Shown here piece after piece: positions 42,364-50,978 of a DNA stretch of 60,506 nt; position 1 is the stretch's first letter, and each line of letters opens with the position of its first letter. The position numbers and the translations under genes are program-made. The notes below the pieces were generated by a model, which saw only the letters and a list, made by a program, of their open reading frames with translations, did no database searches and was not told where the DNA came from. The DNA comes from CAYURR01 sp964446745 (GTDB lineage: Bacteria; Bacillota; Clostridia; Lachnospirales; WQUN01): NCBI GenBank assembly GCA_964446745.1, contig CAYURR010000002.1:1-60506 (forward strand), read 5' to 3'.

Positions 42364-43373
42364 TTACCGCCTCGACACTCGATGGCATCCTATCTAGGCT
42401 TAAGGATCGGCGTGTGCTCGTGATCGGGGATTTCTTTCTGGACAAATATTTGTATATAGACCCTGCGCTCGATGAGCCGTCTATAGAAACCGGCGAAACG
42501 GCGTATCAGGTAGTCGGCAAGCAGCTAAGCCCCGGTGCGGCGGGTACCGTTGCGAATAACATGGCCGCAATGGGTTATGGTTCGATCACGGCTCTTACCG
42601 CAATCGGGAACGACGGTGAGGGTTTTGAGCTTTTAAACGCACTCAAATCACGAGGCATAGATACGGACGCGCTGATAATCTCGGACGAGATCATGACGCC
42701 GACCTACACCAAGCCCATGTACGGCAATAAAGAGATCAACCGACTGGATATAAAGAACCGCAAGCCACTACCGCACGATGTCGAGGAGCAGATCATTTCT
42801 AAGCTTGAGGTTTTGTCCGACCAATGCGACGCGATCGTCGTGATGGATCAGGTCACCGAGCGCAACTGCGGTGTGATCACGGACAGGGTGCGCGCGGAAC
42901 TATCTCGCCTCGGCCAGAGCTTAAACATTCCGATCATTGCAGACTCTCGTTTATTCATAGGCTTGTACGAGCATGTAACGGTCAAATGCAATCACCATGA
43001 GCTGCTCGCGGTGTTCTCGGACACAAACTCACCCACAATCGAGGCATGCGGGTATATGATGCACAAGAGAACCGGTCGACCCGTTTTCGTCACGGCGGGC
43101 GATCGCGGTATCTATGTTTTTGACGACTGCCTCGACGGCGGAATACAACATGTGCCTACCGTAAAGGTCACGGGAGAAATCGATATATGCGGAGCCGGAG
43201 ACGCGGCCACTTGTGGCATTACTGCGGCGCTCTGTACCGGTGCGGGACTTTTGGATGCGGCTGCCTTGGGCAATCTCACATCCTCGGTCACCATACGTCA
43301 GATCGGCTCCACGGGCACCGCTTCACCCGCACAATTGCGCGATGCGTTAAACGGCGCTTTTGGTAATACATAA
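42360..43373 (+). CDS. PfkB/RfaE-like carbohydrate kinase
   Basis: A 337-residue ribokinase-family kinase closest in pattern to the kinase half of HldE/RfaE. It opens RVLVIGDFFLDKYLYIDP, has LSPGAAGTVANNMAAMG in the substrate region and ends with the anion-hole motif GAGDAATCGITAAL. HldE phosphorylates heptose 7-phosphate at C1 and carries a nucleotidyltransferase domain; that second domain is absent here. The ATG overlaps the preceding stop (ATGA). The product would be a doubly phosphorylated or simply phosphorylated sugar that the HAD phosphatase could trim. Substrate unknown. Confidence 0.82.
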   Translation: MITASTLDGILSRLKDRRVLVIGDFFLDKYLYIDPALDEPSIETGETAYQVVGKQLSPGAAGTVANNMAAMGYGSITALTAIGNDGEGFELLNALKSRGIDTDALIISDEIMTPTYTKPMYGNKEINRLDIKNRKPLPHDVEEQIISKLEVLSDQCDAIVVMDQVTERNCGVITDRVRAELSRLGQSLNIPIIADSRLFIGLYEHVTVKCNHHELLAVFSDTNSPTIEACGYMMHKRTGRPVFVTAGDRGIYVFDDCLDGGIQHVPTVKVTGEIDICGAGDAATCGITAALCTGAGLLDAAALGNLTSSVTIRQIGSTGTASPAQLRDALNGAFGNT

Positions 43374-43389
43374 GAGGAGGTTTATACAG

Positions 43390-43965
43390 ATGAAATCATA
43401 TACAGAACGGATCTCAGTTGCGCTCGCGGCATCACCGTTTATGCAGCTCGACGAAGTACGCGACACGTTACTCCAGGCGCGTAATGCCGGCCAATGGATC
43501 TTTACAGCCGGTAACGGCGGCAGTGCGGCCACAGCCTCGCATTTCAACAACGACATGGTAAAGGGGCTCTCGGTTTTATCCACATCAGGTCCGAGCAAGA
43601 TACGCTTTAAGTCAATGGCTCTATGCGACGCATTGCCCGTAGTCACAGCTTTGGCAAACGACTACGACTACAACATGATCTATGCGGAGCAGATCAAAAA
43701 CTTCGCGTCCGAGGGGGATGTGTTTGTGGTGTTTTCAGGTAGCGGCAATTCCCCTAACGTCGTAAAGGCCGCCGAGCTATCCGTTGCGATGGGGCTTAAG
43801 GTCATCGCATTCACGGGTGGAGATGGCGGGCGTATAGCAGACATTGCGGATATATGCTGTGTTGCGGATACAGGCATCATGGAGGAGATCGAGGACATCC
43901 ACATGGTATGGTGCCACGCATTGATTACGGATCTACGTAAAAACATAGCCGCCGAAGCCCAATGA
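43390..43965 (+). CDS. SIS-domain sugar isomerase, GmhA-like
   Basis: A 191-residue single SIS domain, the size of phosphoheptose isomerase. Key blocks are TAGNGGSAATASHFNNDMV, VFSGSGNSPNVVKAAELS and the C-terminal EIEDIHMVWCHALITDL, which carries the Glu/His pair used in GmhA. GmhA turns sedoheptulose 7-phosphate into D-glycero-manno-heptose 7-phosphate. The ATG at 43390 follows GAGGAGG. The gene overlaps the start of rsmI by four bases, so the cassette is coupled to a translation gene. A heptose substrate is plausible but not shown. Confidence 0.83.
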   Translation: MKSYTERISVALAASPFMQLDEVRDTLLQARNAGQWIFTAGNGGSAATASHFNNDMVKGLSVLSTSGPSKIRFKSMALCDALPVVTALANDYDYNMIYAEQIKNFASEGDVFVVFSGSGNSPNVVKAAELSVAMGLKVIAFTGGDGGRIADIADICCVADTGIMEEIEDIHMVWCHALITDLRKNIAAEAQ

Positions 43966-44816
43966 CCGATCAGACTACATCCGGCACATTGTTCATCTGC
44001 GCGACCCCGATAGGCAACCTCGAGGACGCAAGCGCACGACTTATCAGAACCCTTTCGGAGGCCGACATCATCGCGGCCGAGGACACGCGGCGCACGAACA
44101 ACCTCCTGCAGAGCTACAACATCAAGACTCCACTCATGAGCTTTCATGAACACAACATCCAGAAGCAACTGCCGAAGCTCACAGCTATGCTCGAGGACGG
44201 CAAGAATATCGCTTTGGTCAGCGACGCGGGTATGCCCTGTATTTCCGATCCCGGTTATGAGCTGGTGTGCGCATGTATCGAGCAACAATTACCGATCAGC
44301 GTGATCCCGGGGCCAACGGCCTGTGTGACAGCTCTCGCGCTGTCCGGGCTGCCCACAGAGCGATTTGTGTTTGAAGGCTTTCTGCCGCGCGGAAAAAAAG
44401 AACGCGACCGTATACTGGCCGCGCTCCAAAATGAACCACGCACATTTATTTTATATGAAGCCCCGCACCGCTTAACAGAGACGCTTACGATTTTATACGA
44501 ACGTCTCGGCGACAGACGCGCCGCAGTGGTCCGCGAGCTCACAAAACGCCACGAGGAGATCAAGCGCGGCGGGCTGAAGGAGTTATCGGAATATTTTACG
44601 GAGCATCAGCCGCTCGGCGAGTTCGTGCTCGTGATCGAAGGGGCTGCTTCGGACGAGGCAACCATGCAAGCAACAGCCGACCCGATAGCACTGACTGAAG
44701 AGGAGCGCGTTTTAATATACATGAATCGCGGCATGACCAAAATGGATGCCGTGAAACAAACCGCGAAGGACTTGGGCAAGCCCAAGCGTGAGATATATGA
44801 TAGGTTGATCAAATAG
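43962..44816 (+). CDS. rsmI: 16S rRNA (cytidine1402-2-prime-O)-methyltransferase
   Basis: A 284-residue SAM-dependent methyltransferase of the tetrapyrrole-methylase fold. The start GTLFICATPIGNLEDASARL, then AAEDTRRTNNLL, SFHEHN, LVSDAGMPCISDPGYELV and IPGPTACVTALALSG are the RsmI signature. It methylates the ribose of C1402 in 16S rRNA, fine-tuning decoding. A C-terminal helical extension (about 235-284) is normal. Its ATG overlaps the stop of the SIS gene, and it is the first of several translation genes downstream. Confidence 0.96.
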   Translation: MTDQTTSGTLFICATPIGNLEDASARLIRTLSEADIIAAEDTRRTNNLLQSYNIKTPLMSFHEHNIQKQLPKLTAMLEDGKNIALVSDAGMPCISDPGYELVCACIEQQLPISVIPGPTACVTALALSGLPTERFVFEGFLPRGKKERDRILAALQNEPRTFILYEAPHRLTETLTILYERLGDRRAAVVRELTKRHEEIKRGGLKELSEYFTEHQPLGEFVLVIEGAASDEATMQATADPIALTEEERVLIYMNRGMTKMDAVKQTAKDLGKPKREIYDRLIK

Positions 44817-44844
44817 AGATCGTCGCGGTTAATGGAGGAAATAT

Positions 44845-45771
44845 ATGAGTAAAGAACAACAAGATATTAAATGCAAAAGCATCGGTGGGCAAGCCGTCAT
44901 CGAGGGTGTCATGATGCGCGAAAAGGCCGATTACGCGGTCGCCGTCAGGAAACCCGACCAAAGCATTGAGGTTATTAAAAATACCGCCGCACCGCTGTCG
45001 GCCAAGTACCCGATCTTGAAATGGCCCATCATTCGCGGTGTGGCGTCGTTTATAGACTCGCTTGTGATGGGCATGAAGCTCATAACGATGTCTGCTGATA
45101 TGGCCGGGCTCGACGATATGGTGAGTGAGGAGCCCTCAAAGTTTGAAAAATGGCTTGAAAAGACCTTCGGCGATAAGCTGAACAAGGTCATTGTTGGCTT
45201 TAGCTCGGTATTAGGCATATTGCTCGCTATGGGGCTGTTCATGCTGTTGCCCGTGTATATCGGAGGTTTCTTTTCGGGGTTTTTAGGCGAAAAAACATGG
45301 GCACTCGGTATCGTAGAGGGCTTGGCTCGTATTGCAATTTTCGTTGTCTATGTCGCGCTGGTGTCATTGTCGAAGGATATCAAGCGTGTATTCGGATACC
45401 ACGGTGCGGAACACAAGACTATCCACTGCTACGAGCACGGCGACGAGTTGACCGTCGAAAACGCACGCAAATACCCGCGCTTGCACAAACGATGCGGTAC
45501 GAATTTTCTGTTTATCGTTATGATATTGAGCATGTTGTTATTTGTATTTATACGCACCGATGTGTTCTGGCTGCGTATCGCATCGCGGCTGTTATTGGTG
45601 CCACTGATCGCCGGTCTGTCCTATGAGCTGATAAAACTAGCGGGCAAATATGATAACGCATTTATTAATTTAATAAGCTTACCCGGTATGTTGCTACAGA
45701 AGATCACGACTGCCGAGCCCGACGACGGTATGCTTGAGACCGCTATAGAGGCACTCAATGCCGTCAAGTGA
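44845..45771 (+). CDS. DUF1385 membrane protein (YqhQ-like)
   Basis: A 308-residue membrane protein with the DUF1385 opening SIGGQAVIEGVMMR and the signature GYHGAEHKTIHCYEHG. Three or more hydrophobic segments surround it. The HGAEHK and HKRCGTNF motifs look metal-binding. Function is unknown; the family is widespread in Firmicutes next to prfA-prmC or ribosome genes, as here. A GGAGG lies ahead of its ATG, and prmC overlaps its end by 14 bases. Confidence 0.9.
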   Translation: MSKEQQDIKCKSIGGQAVIEGVMMREKADYAVAVRKPDQSIEVIKNTAAPLSAKYPILKWPIIRGVASFIDSLVMGMKLITMSADMAGLDDMVSEEPSKFEKWLEKTFGDKLNKVIVGFSSVLGILLAMGLFMLLPVYIGGFFSGFLGEKTWALGIVEGLARIAIFVVYVALVSLSKDIKRVFGYHGAEHKTIHCYEHGDELTVENARKYPRLHKRCGTNFLFIVMILSMLLFVFIRTDVFWLRIASRLLLVPLIAGLSYELIKLAGKYDNAFINLISLPGMLLQKITTAEPDDGMLETAIEALNAVK

Positions 45772-46645
45772 TTTGTCCTTAGGCCATTTATTGCGAGACG
45801 CAAAGTCTGTCTTAAATCAGGCCGGTATAGAGAGCTATGGTTTAGATGCCGAGGTCTTGCTTTCGCATGTATTAAACAAAGACCGGGTTTATCTCTTGAC
45901 GCATCCTGAGTATGTCTTGAACGAGCGAGAGGCTTTAGACTTTGCCAAAGCCGTAAGCAGACGCGCAAAACACGAGCCGATCGCGTATTTAACCGGTCGA
46001 AAGGAATTCATGGGGCTTGACTTCTGGGTCTGCGACTCAGATATGCCACAATCACGTGCGCTGATACCGCGTGCGGACACGGAGACTTTAGTCACAACTG
46101 TTATTGATGCAAAACCGCCCTACTTGCTCGATCTGTGTACGGGCACGGGTTGTATAGGCATATCGGCATTGGTATATGGCGGATGCGAATGTTGTGTTGC
46201 GGTTGATGTTGACCCCACTGTACTGCGTATAGCGCAACGTAATGCCGATGAACTCGGTGTCGCAGAGTGCTTTCAAACTCTGCAGATGGATATACTATCA
46301 GACGGCTGGGCAGATCAGATAGCTGTTACACCGCGTTTTGATGCAATAGTCTCAAACCCACCCTATATCACCGCATCTGAAATGAACACCCTTTCACCCG
46401 ATGTACATGATTACGAGCCGCATGCGGCGTTATATGGCGGCGAAGACGGCTTGATATTTTACAGATTGATTACGCGCGAAGGGATCAAATTATTGAACAA
46501 AAACGGTCTACTGGCGTTCGAGATCGGGGCGGGACAGGCCAAAGATGTTATGCAGCTGCTTTCCGACAACGGATTTGTAGATATACAGTTAAAGACGGAT
46601 TTATCCGGCAAAGATAGAGTAGTATGGGGCCGAAAGGCCATTTAG
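45758..46645 (+). CDS. prmC: Peptide chain release factor N5-glutamine methyltransferase
   Basis: A 295-residue methyltransferase. An N-terminal helical domain contains GLDAEVLLSHVL; the Rossmann domain has DLCTGTGCIGISAL (SAM site) and the catalytic SNPPYITASE. It methylates the glutamine of the GGQ motif in release factors. prfA follows 17 bp downstream, the usual pairing. Its ATG is inside the end of the DUF1385 gene, with GAGG six bases upstream. Length is normal. Confidence 0.95.
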   Translation: MPSSDLSLGHLLRDAKSVLNQAGIESYGLDAEVLLSHVLNKDRVYLLTHPEYVLNEREALDFAKAVSRRAKHEPIAYLTGRKEFMGLDFWVCDSDMPQSRALIPRADTETLVTTVIDAKPPYLLDLCTGTGCIGISALVYGGCECCVAVDVDPTVLRIAQRNADELGVAECFQTLQMDILSDGWADQIAVTPRFDAIVSNPPYITASEMNTLSPDVHDYEPHAALYGGEDGLIFYRLITREGIKLLNKNGLLAFEIGAGQAKDVMQLLSDNGFVDIQLKTDLSGKDRVVWGRKAI

Positions 46646-46662
46646 TAATATGGAGGAATTAA

Positions 46663-47736
46663 ATGTTTGATCGATTGGATGAATTGGCTGAGGCGTTCGA
46701 GCAACTGACCGAGCGTATAAATACGCAGGCAGCGCTTGCGGATCAGTCATTATGGCGGATTATGATGAAGGAGCGCAGTGAGCTTGCTCCGATAGTGGAA
46801 AAGTACGAGGAATATAAGAGTATAAAGAAGAGCCTCGAGGAGGCCAAGCAACTCCTTAACGAATCCGGTGATGAGATGTTGCGTTCTCTTGCAAAGGATG
46901 AGATCAAGGAGGCCTCGGAGCAGATCGAGATCGTTACAGAGGAATTGAAGTTGTTGCTGTTGCCGAAGGATCCGAACGACGACAAGAACGTCATCGTCGA
47001 GATACGCGGGGGTGCCGGCGGAGATGAGGCCGCGTTATTTGCGGCAAATCTGTTCAGGATGTACTCGCGTTATGCGGAGCGTTGCAGGTGGAAAACGGAG
47101 CTCTTGAGTGTAAACGAGAGCGAGCTCGGTGGTTTCAAGGAAATTGTATTCATGATAAAGGGCAAGGGTTCATACAGCCGCCTAAAATTCGAAAGCGGTG
47201 TTCACCGTGTGCAACGTATACCCGTGACGGAATCCGGAGGGCGCATCCACACATCAACGGTCACGGTAGCGGTTTTACCCGAGGCAGAGGACGTGGATGT
47301 CGATGTGGATATGAACGATGTACGCATCGACGTGTTCCGTTCGTCCGGCAACGGCGGCCAAAGCGTCAATACAACCGATAGCGCGGTGCGTGTTACGCAT
47401 ATGCCTACCGGTATCGTAATCTCGTGTCAGGACGAGAAATCCCAGCTCAAAAACAAAGACAAGGCACTAAAGATCCTGCGTGCAAAGCTCTACAACCTCG
47501 AGCTTGAAAAACAGCAAAGTGAGCTTTCGGCACAGCGCAAGAACCAGGTCGGAACAGGCGACCGCAGCGAGCGCATCCGCACCTACAACTTCCCGCAGGG
47601 CCGCGTTACGGATCATCGTATCAATTTTACTATCCACAGGCTCGACGCGGTATTGGACGGGGACATTGACGAGATCACAGATCGCTTGATTACGACAGAT
47701 CAAGCCGAGAAGCTGCAGAGCAGCAACGGAGGTTGA
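46663..47736 (+). CDS. prfA: Peptide chain release factor 1
   Basis: A 357-residue class I release factor. GGQ is in RSSGNGGQSVNTTDSAVR, and the stop-codon reading tripeptide is PVT in HRVQRIPVTESGGR, the PxT form of RF1 (UAA and UAG). An N-terminal coiled region spans about 1-100. It sits directly after prmC, whose product modifies its GGQ glutamine. A second HAD gene starts three bases after its stop. Confidence 0.97.
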   Translation: MFDRLDELAEAFEQLTERINTQAALADQSLWRIMMKERSELAPIVEKYEEYKSIKKSLEEAKQLLNESGDEMLRSLAKDEIKEASEQIEIVTEELKLLLLPKDPNDDKNVIVEIRGGAGGDEAALFAANLFRMYSRYAERCRWKTELLSVNESELGGFKEIVFMIKGKGSYSRLKFESGVHRVQRIPVTESGGRIHTSTVTVAVLPEAEDVDVDVDMNDVRIDVFRSSGNGGQSVNTTDSAVRVTHMPTGIVISCQDEKSQLKNKDKALKILRAKLYNLELEKQQSELSAQRKNQVGTGDRSERIRTYNFPQGRVTDHRINFTIHRLDAVLDGDIDEITDRLITTDQAEKLQSSNGG

Positions 47737-47739
47737 TGT

Positions 47740-48390
47740 ATGGTTACTCATATCTTCATAGACTTGGACGGCACACTCACGGACCCAAAACCCGGCATCG
47801 TCAATTCGGTTATGTACGCGCTAAAGCATATGGGTCGAAAGATTGTAGATCGCGAGGCACTCACGAGCTTTATAGGCCCACCGCTGCAAGCTAGCTTTAG
47901 GAGCTATCTAAACACCACCGAGGAGGATGTTACCGAGGCGGTACGCTTATACAGGGAATATTATACAGACAGAGGCCTGTTTGAGAACAGGATGTATAAC
48001 GGCGTAGACACGCTGCTCGCTGAGTGGAAGGCCGACGGCAAGATACTCTGTGTGGCTACATCCAAGCCTACTGTTTACGCCAGGCAGGTACTCGAATACT
48101 TTGACTTAAGCAGGTACTTTAAATTCGTTGCGGGCTCCGAACTGGATGGCACACGCGTGCAAAAGGCCGAGGTCATCGCATATGGCATAGAGCACATCGG
48201 TCTCACCGACAAGTCTACGGCTGTGATGATCGGTGACAGAGAGCACGATATCATCGGCGCAAAGGAAAACGGATTGCGTTCCATCGGGGTTTTATATGGC
48301 TACGGCTCAGAGCAGGAGCTTTCCGCACATGAACCAGATCATATCGTAAAAAATCTGCCGGAGCTGCGCGAATTGATATTAAATGCTTAA
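47740..48390 (+). CDS. HAD-family hydrolase, phosphoglycolate phosphatase-like
   Basis: A 216-residue HAD IA hydrolase. Motif I is FIDLDGTLTDPKPGIVNSV, motif II is in CVATSKPTVY, and motif IV is VMIGDREHDIIGAKENG. A small helical cap (SFIGPPLQASFRSYL) matches the Gph/PpaX-like group. It probably dephosphorylates a small metabolite; several substrates are possible. It follows prfA by three bases and overlaps the sensor kinase by eight, so all three are in one transcript. Confidence 0.85.
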   Translation: MVTHIFIDLDGTLTDPKPGIVNSVMYALKHMGRKIVDREALTSFIGPPLQASFRSYLNTTEEDVTEAVRLYREYYTDRGLFENRMYNGVDTLLAEWKADGKILCVATSKPTVYARQVLEYFDLSRYFKFVAGSELDGTRVQKAEVIAYGIEHIGLTDKSTAVMIGDREHDIIGAKENGLRSIGVLYGYGSEQELSAHEPDHIVKNLPELRELILNA

Positions 48391-49795
48391 CAGTATTTTC
48401 AGAAAGCAGCTTGTACTATACATCGGTATCTTGCTCATTACATTTGCGTTAGTGGGTGCGGCGCTGCCATTTGTGCTTTGGCGCCATTTCTCACAGAGCA
48501 AGATACAGATGCTGTATGAATCCGGTGCGAAGATGAGCCGCGATATCGTGCAGTATTATCCGTTCATCAACATGCTGCAGGTCAGCAACCAAGCCTCAAA
48601 TCTACGCCAATACCTAAATGCGAGCATCGTAATCACAAACGCTGACAGACAGATCATTGCATGCTCCAACGACATTATCCTGGGAGATAACCAGCACATC
48701 GTCATTTCGGAATTGGACCCGCTATACAATGGAAGCGTAGTCATTTTGCAGGGCAAGCTCGGTGGTTTGTACACCGAAACCCAGCTCACAGTAGGCTATC
48801 CGGTTATACGTAACGCGGTAGTCGTCGGTGCGATCATATTCAATTCGCCGCTGTCAGAGCTCAATCAAACCTTTTGGGGTGTGTATCGTGTCACGGGTCT
48901 TTGCCTATTTGCAGTGGCGGTTTTTGGATTTATTTTGATTTATTTCTCGTCACGGCGCATGAGCAAGCCGTTACGCCAAATGAGTGAGGCCGCTCGTATC
49001 ATCGCGGACGGGGATTTCGAAAAACGCATCGCCGTGACAAGTAAGGACGAGGTCGGTCAACTTGCCGAAAGCTTTAATAACATGGCCGAGAGCTTGGCTC
49101 GACAGGAGCGTATACGGCGCGATTTTATTTCAAATATCTCACACGACTTTCGATCGCCGCTCACATCCATGAGGGGCTTTTTGCACGCGATGGCCGACGG
49201 CACGATACCGGAATCCGGTCGCCAGCACTACATCGACATTGTACTAGCCGAAACCGAACGCCTGACCAAACTCGCAAATGACATTTTACTTTTGAATCAG
49301 ATACAGTCCGAGAGCGAGTCATTACAGCCTCAGAATTTCGATGTCAATAGTATGATCGTGGATATCCTCACAGGTTTCGAACCGCAGATCGATGAAAAAT
49401 CAATCAACGTAGATGTAGACCTCTTAAGCGCGGCTATAGTTAATGCCGATCCCGAAAAGATCCGCCGCGTATTGTTAAACCTTATAGACAACGCCGTGAA
49501 ATTTACACCTGCCGGTGGGGATTTATATATATCCACGGGTGAAGCCAGTGTGAAGGAAAATGCTAAGCTTATAATTAAAATAAAAAACTCCGGCGAGGGA
49601 TTATCACCGGAGGAAAAAACGCGGATATTTGATAGGTTTTATAAGGCAGACGTGTCGCGTGGATTGCATAAGCAAGGCAGTGGATTGGGCCTTTCGATCG
49701 TAAAAGAATTCATCCGTGCGCATGGCGAAAGTATTACTGTAGAGAGCGAGCTCGGGCAGGGTTGTGAATTTAGCTTTACATTGCCTAAGGGATGA
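48383..49795 (+). CDS. Membrane sensor histidine kinase without adjacent regulator
   Basis: A 470-residue kinase. Two membrane segments (about 8-30 and 170-192) bracket an extracytoplasmic sensor domain. A HAMP domain follows (MSKPLRQMSEAARIIADGDF), then the phosphoacceptor box NISHDFRSPLTSMRGF, and NLIDNAVKFT and GSGLGLSIVKEF in the ATPase domain. The HDFRSP form suits the PhoR/ResE class. No response regulator lies on either side, so the partner must be elsewhere. Its start overlaps the preceding HAD gene. The signal is unknown. Confidence 0.9.
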   Translation: MLNSIFRKQLVLYIGILLITFALVGAALPFVLWRHFSQSKIQMLYESGAKMSRDIVQYYPFINMLQVSNQASNLRQYLNASIVITNADRQIIACSNDIILGDNQHIVISELDPLYNGSVVILQGKLGGLYTETQLTVGYPVIRNAVVVGAIIFNSPLSELNQTFWGVYRVTGLCLFAVAVFGFILIYFSSRRMSKPLRQMSEAARIIADGDFEKRIAVTSKDEVGQLAESFNNMAESLARQERIRRDFISNISHDFRSPLTSMRGFLHAMADGTIPESGRQHYIDIVLAETERLTKLANDILLLNQIQSESESLQPQNFDVNSMIVDILTGFEPQIDEKSINVDVDLLSAAIVNADPEKIRRVLLNLIDNAVKFTPAGGDLYISTGEASVKENAKLIIKIKNSGEGLSPEEKTRIFDRFYKADVSRGLHKQGSGLGLSIVKEFIRAHGESITVESELGQGCEFSFTLPKG

Positions 49796-49834
49796 AAGTA
49801 TTTGTTGTTATTCATAGTTTCGGGAGGGAATGTA

Positions 49835-50776
49835 ATGATCAATACCCCATCTGATATAATACCTGAAATTCTGTCACCGACAGATGACCGCATATTCAAG
49901 CTCATCCTCACACATCCGGATGCAAAACCTGCATTGATTGAATTAGTTACAGCTATTACAGGCAGTAATATAACCGATGTTGCCATACGTAACAACGAGC
50001 TACCGGCAACAGATACATTTGAAAAACAAGAACGGCTGGACTTAAACTGCACAACAGATACAGGTCTTCAAATTGATATTGAAATGCATTCGTCAAGGAT
50101 AAAGGAAAGTGTTTTAGGCTCACATAAGAATTTAATAGGTAAGTGCATTTATTACCTTACTGACCTTCACTCGACACAAAGCGTAAAAGGCATATCCTAT
50201 GATAAGCTCGCTCGTACTATTCAGATCACGTTTTGCACATACACCGTCTTTAATGACCATAATAGATTTATCGATACATTTTACCTACGAGACGAAAATG
50301 GTAGGATATTGACTGACGATATCAGCGTTATATTTGTAGAACTGTCTAAGTTGTCAGATATAATTAATAAGCCTGTTAGTGAGATGTCGTTAATTGAAAA
50401 ATGGTCGGTATTTTTTAGATATGCAGATAATAATAAATACAAGGACAAAATAAATGAAATAGTACAATCGCAAGGAGGGATTTCTGTGGCAAGTTCGCTA
50501 TTACAAAACGTAAGTCAAGATGAAAAGGAACGCGCCCACTTCAGGAGCCGCCGAATGTGGGAAAGTGATATGGAAAACAACATGATTGTGATGAAGGAAC
50601 GCGGCTTACGCGAGGGTATGCAACAAGGCATGCAACAAGGATTACAACAGGGTATGCAACAAGGAAAGAGTGAGGGTATCGCCTTCGTGGCTTCCAACAT
50701 GAAGCGCCTGGGCATTCCGTTTTCGCAGATTGCAGAGGCCACCGGATTAGAGGTAGCTGAAATAGAAAAGCTCTAA
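49835..50776 (+). CDS. Rpn-family recombination-promoting nuclease / transposase-like protein
   Basis: A 313-residue protein of the PD-(D/E)XK nuclease family. The opening ILSPTDDRIFKLILTHPD and the active-site region RLDLNCTTDTGLQIDIEMHS are typical of Rpn proteins (RpnA-E) and their Firmicutes relatives. The C-terminal tail has four QQG repeats (MQQGMQQGLQQGMQQG) and ends in a small helical domain. The ATG at 49835 follows GGGAGG by seven bases; an earlier TTG is unlikely. Rpn proteins nick DNA and are often mobile or lineage-specific. A related tail fragment is at 29702-29869. Confidence 0.82.
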   Translation: MINTPSDIIPEILSPTDDRIFKLILTHPDAKPALIELVTAITGSNITDVAIRNNELPATDTFEKQERLDLNCTTDTGLQIDIEMHSSRIKESVLGSHKNLIGKCIYYLTDLHSTQSVKGISYDKLARTIQITFCTYTVFNDHNRFIDTFYLRDENGRILTDDISVIFVELSKLSDIINKPVSEMSLIEKWSVFFRYADNNKYKDKINEIVQSQGGISVASSLLQNVSQDEKERAHFRSRRMWESDMENNMIVMKERGLREGMQQGMQQGLQQGMQQGKSEGIAFVASNMKRLGIPFSQIAEATGLEVAEIEKL

Positions 50777-50798
50777 AAGATATATTTTACAATACAAA

Positions 50799-50827
50799 AA
50801 CCGCTTAAGGATCTACCTTAAGCGGTT
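50799..50827 (-). terminator. Intrinsic terminator of tRNA-Pro
   Basis: A perfect 12-bp stem with a five-base loop, followed on the minus strand by five T. It lies nine bases past the tRNA 3-prime end. On the plus strand it also follows the Rpn gene but lacks a T run there, so it serves mainly the tRNA. Confidence 0.88.
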
Positions 50828-50836
50828 CTGACGTAA

Positions 50837-50910
50837 TCGGGGAGACCGGATTCGAACCGACGGCCTCTTGGTCCCGAACCAAGCGCTCTACCAAACTGAG
50901 CCACTCCCCG
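50837..50910 (-). tRNA. tRNA-Pro (anticodon CGG)
   Basis: A 74-base cloverleaf. The seven-base acceptor pairs CGGGGAG with CTCCCCG, with discriminator A. The D arm contains GCTCAGTTTGGTAGAGC. The anticodon stem CTTGG/CCAAG encloses the loop TTCGGGA, giving anticodon CGG (codon CCG). The T arm contains GGTTCGAATCC. The CCA end is not encoded. It has its own consensus promoter and terminator. Confidence 0.96.
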
Positions 50911-50918
50911 TTAGCATT

Positions 50919-50947
50919 ATTATACGCATTATTCATATATTTGTCAA
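50919..50947 (-). promoter_or_regulatory. Consensus promoter of tRNA-Pro
   Basis: TTGACA at 50947-50942 and TATAAT at 50924-50919, with a 17-base spacer; both hexamers are perfect. Transcription would start close to the tRNA 5-prime end, leaving almost no leader. Confidence 0.92.
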
Positions 50948-50978
50948 TAACGCAAACATGACCTCAAGGAGATTACTT

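Noticed and set aside
42360..43965. A complete ADP-heptose pathway for lipopolysaccharide
   Set aside because: The kinase lacks the nucleotidyltransferase half, no epimerase is present, and all other signs point to a Gram-positive cell.
50868..50978. A longer TruA start
   Set aside because: It would overlap the tRNA-Pro gene on the other strand and make the protein longer than the family; the ATG at 50979 has AAGGAG.
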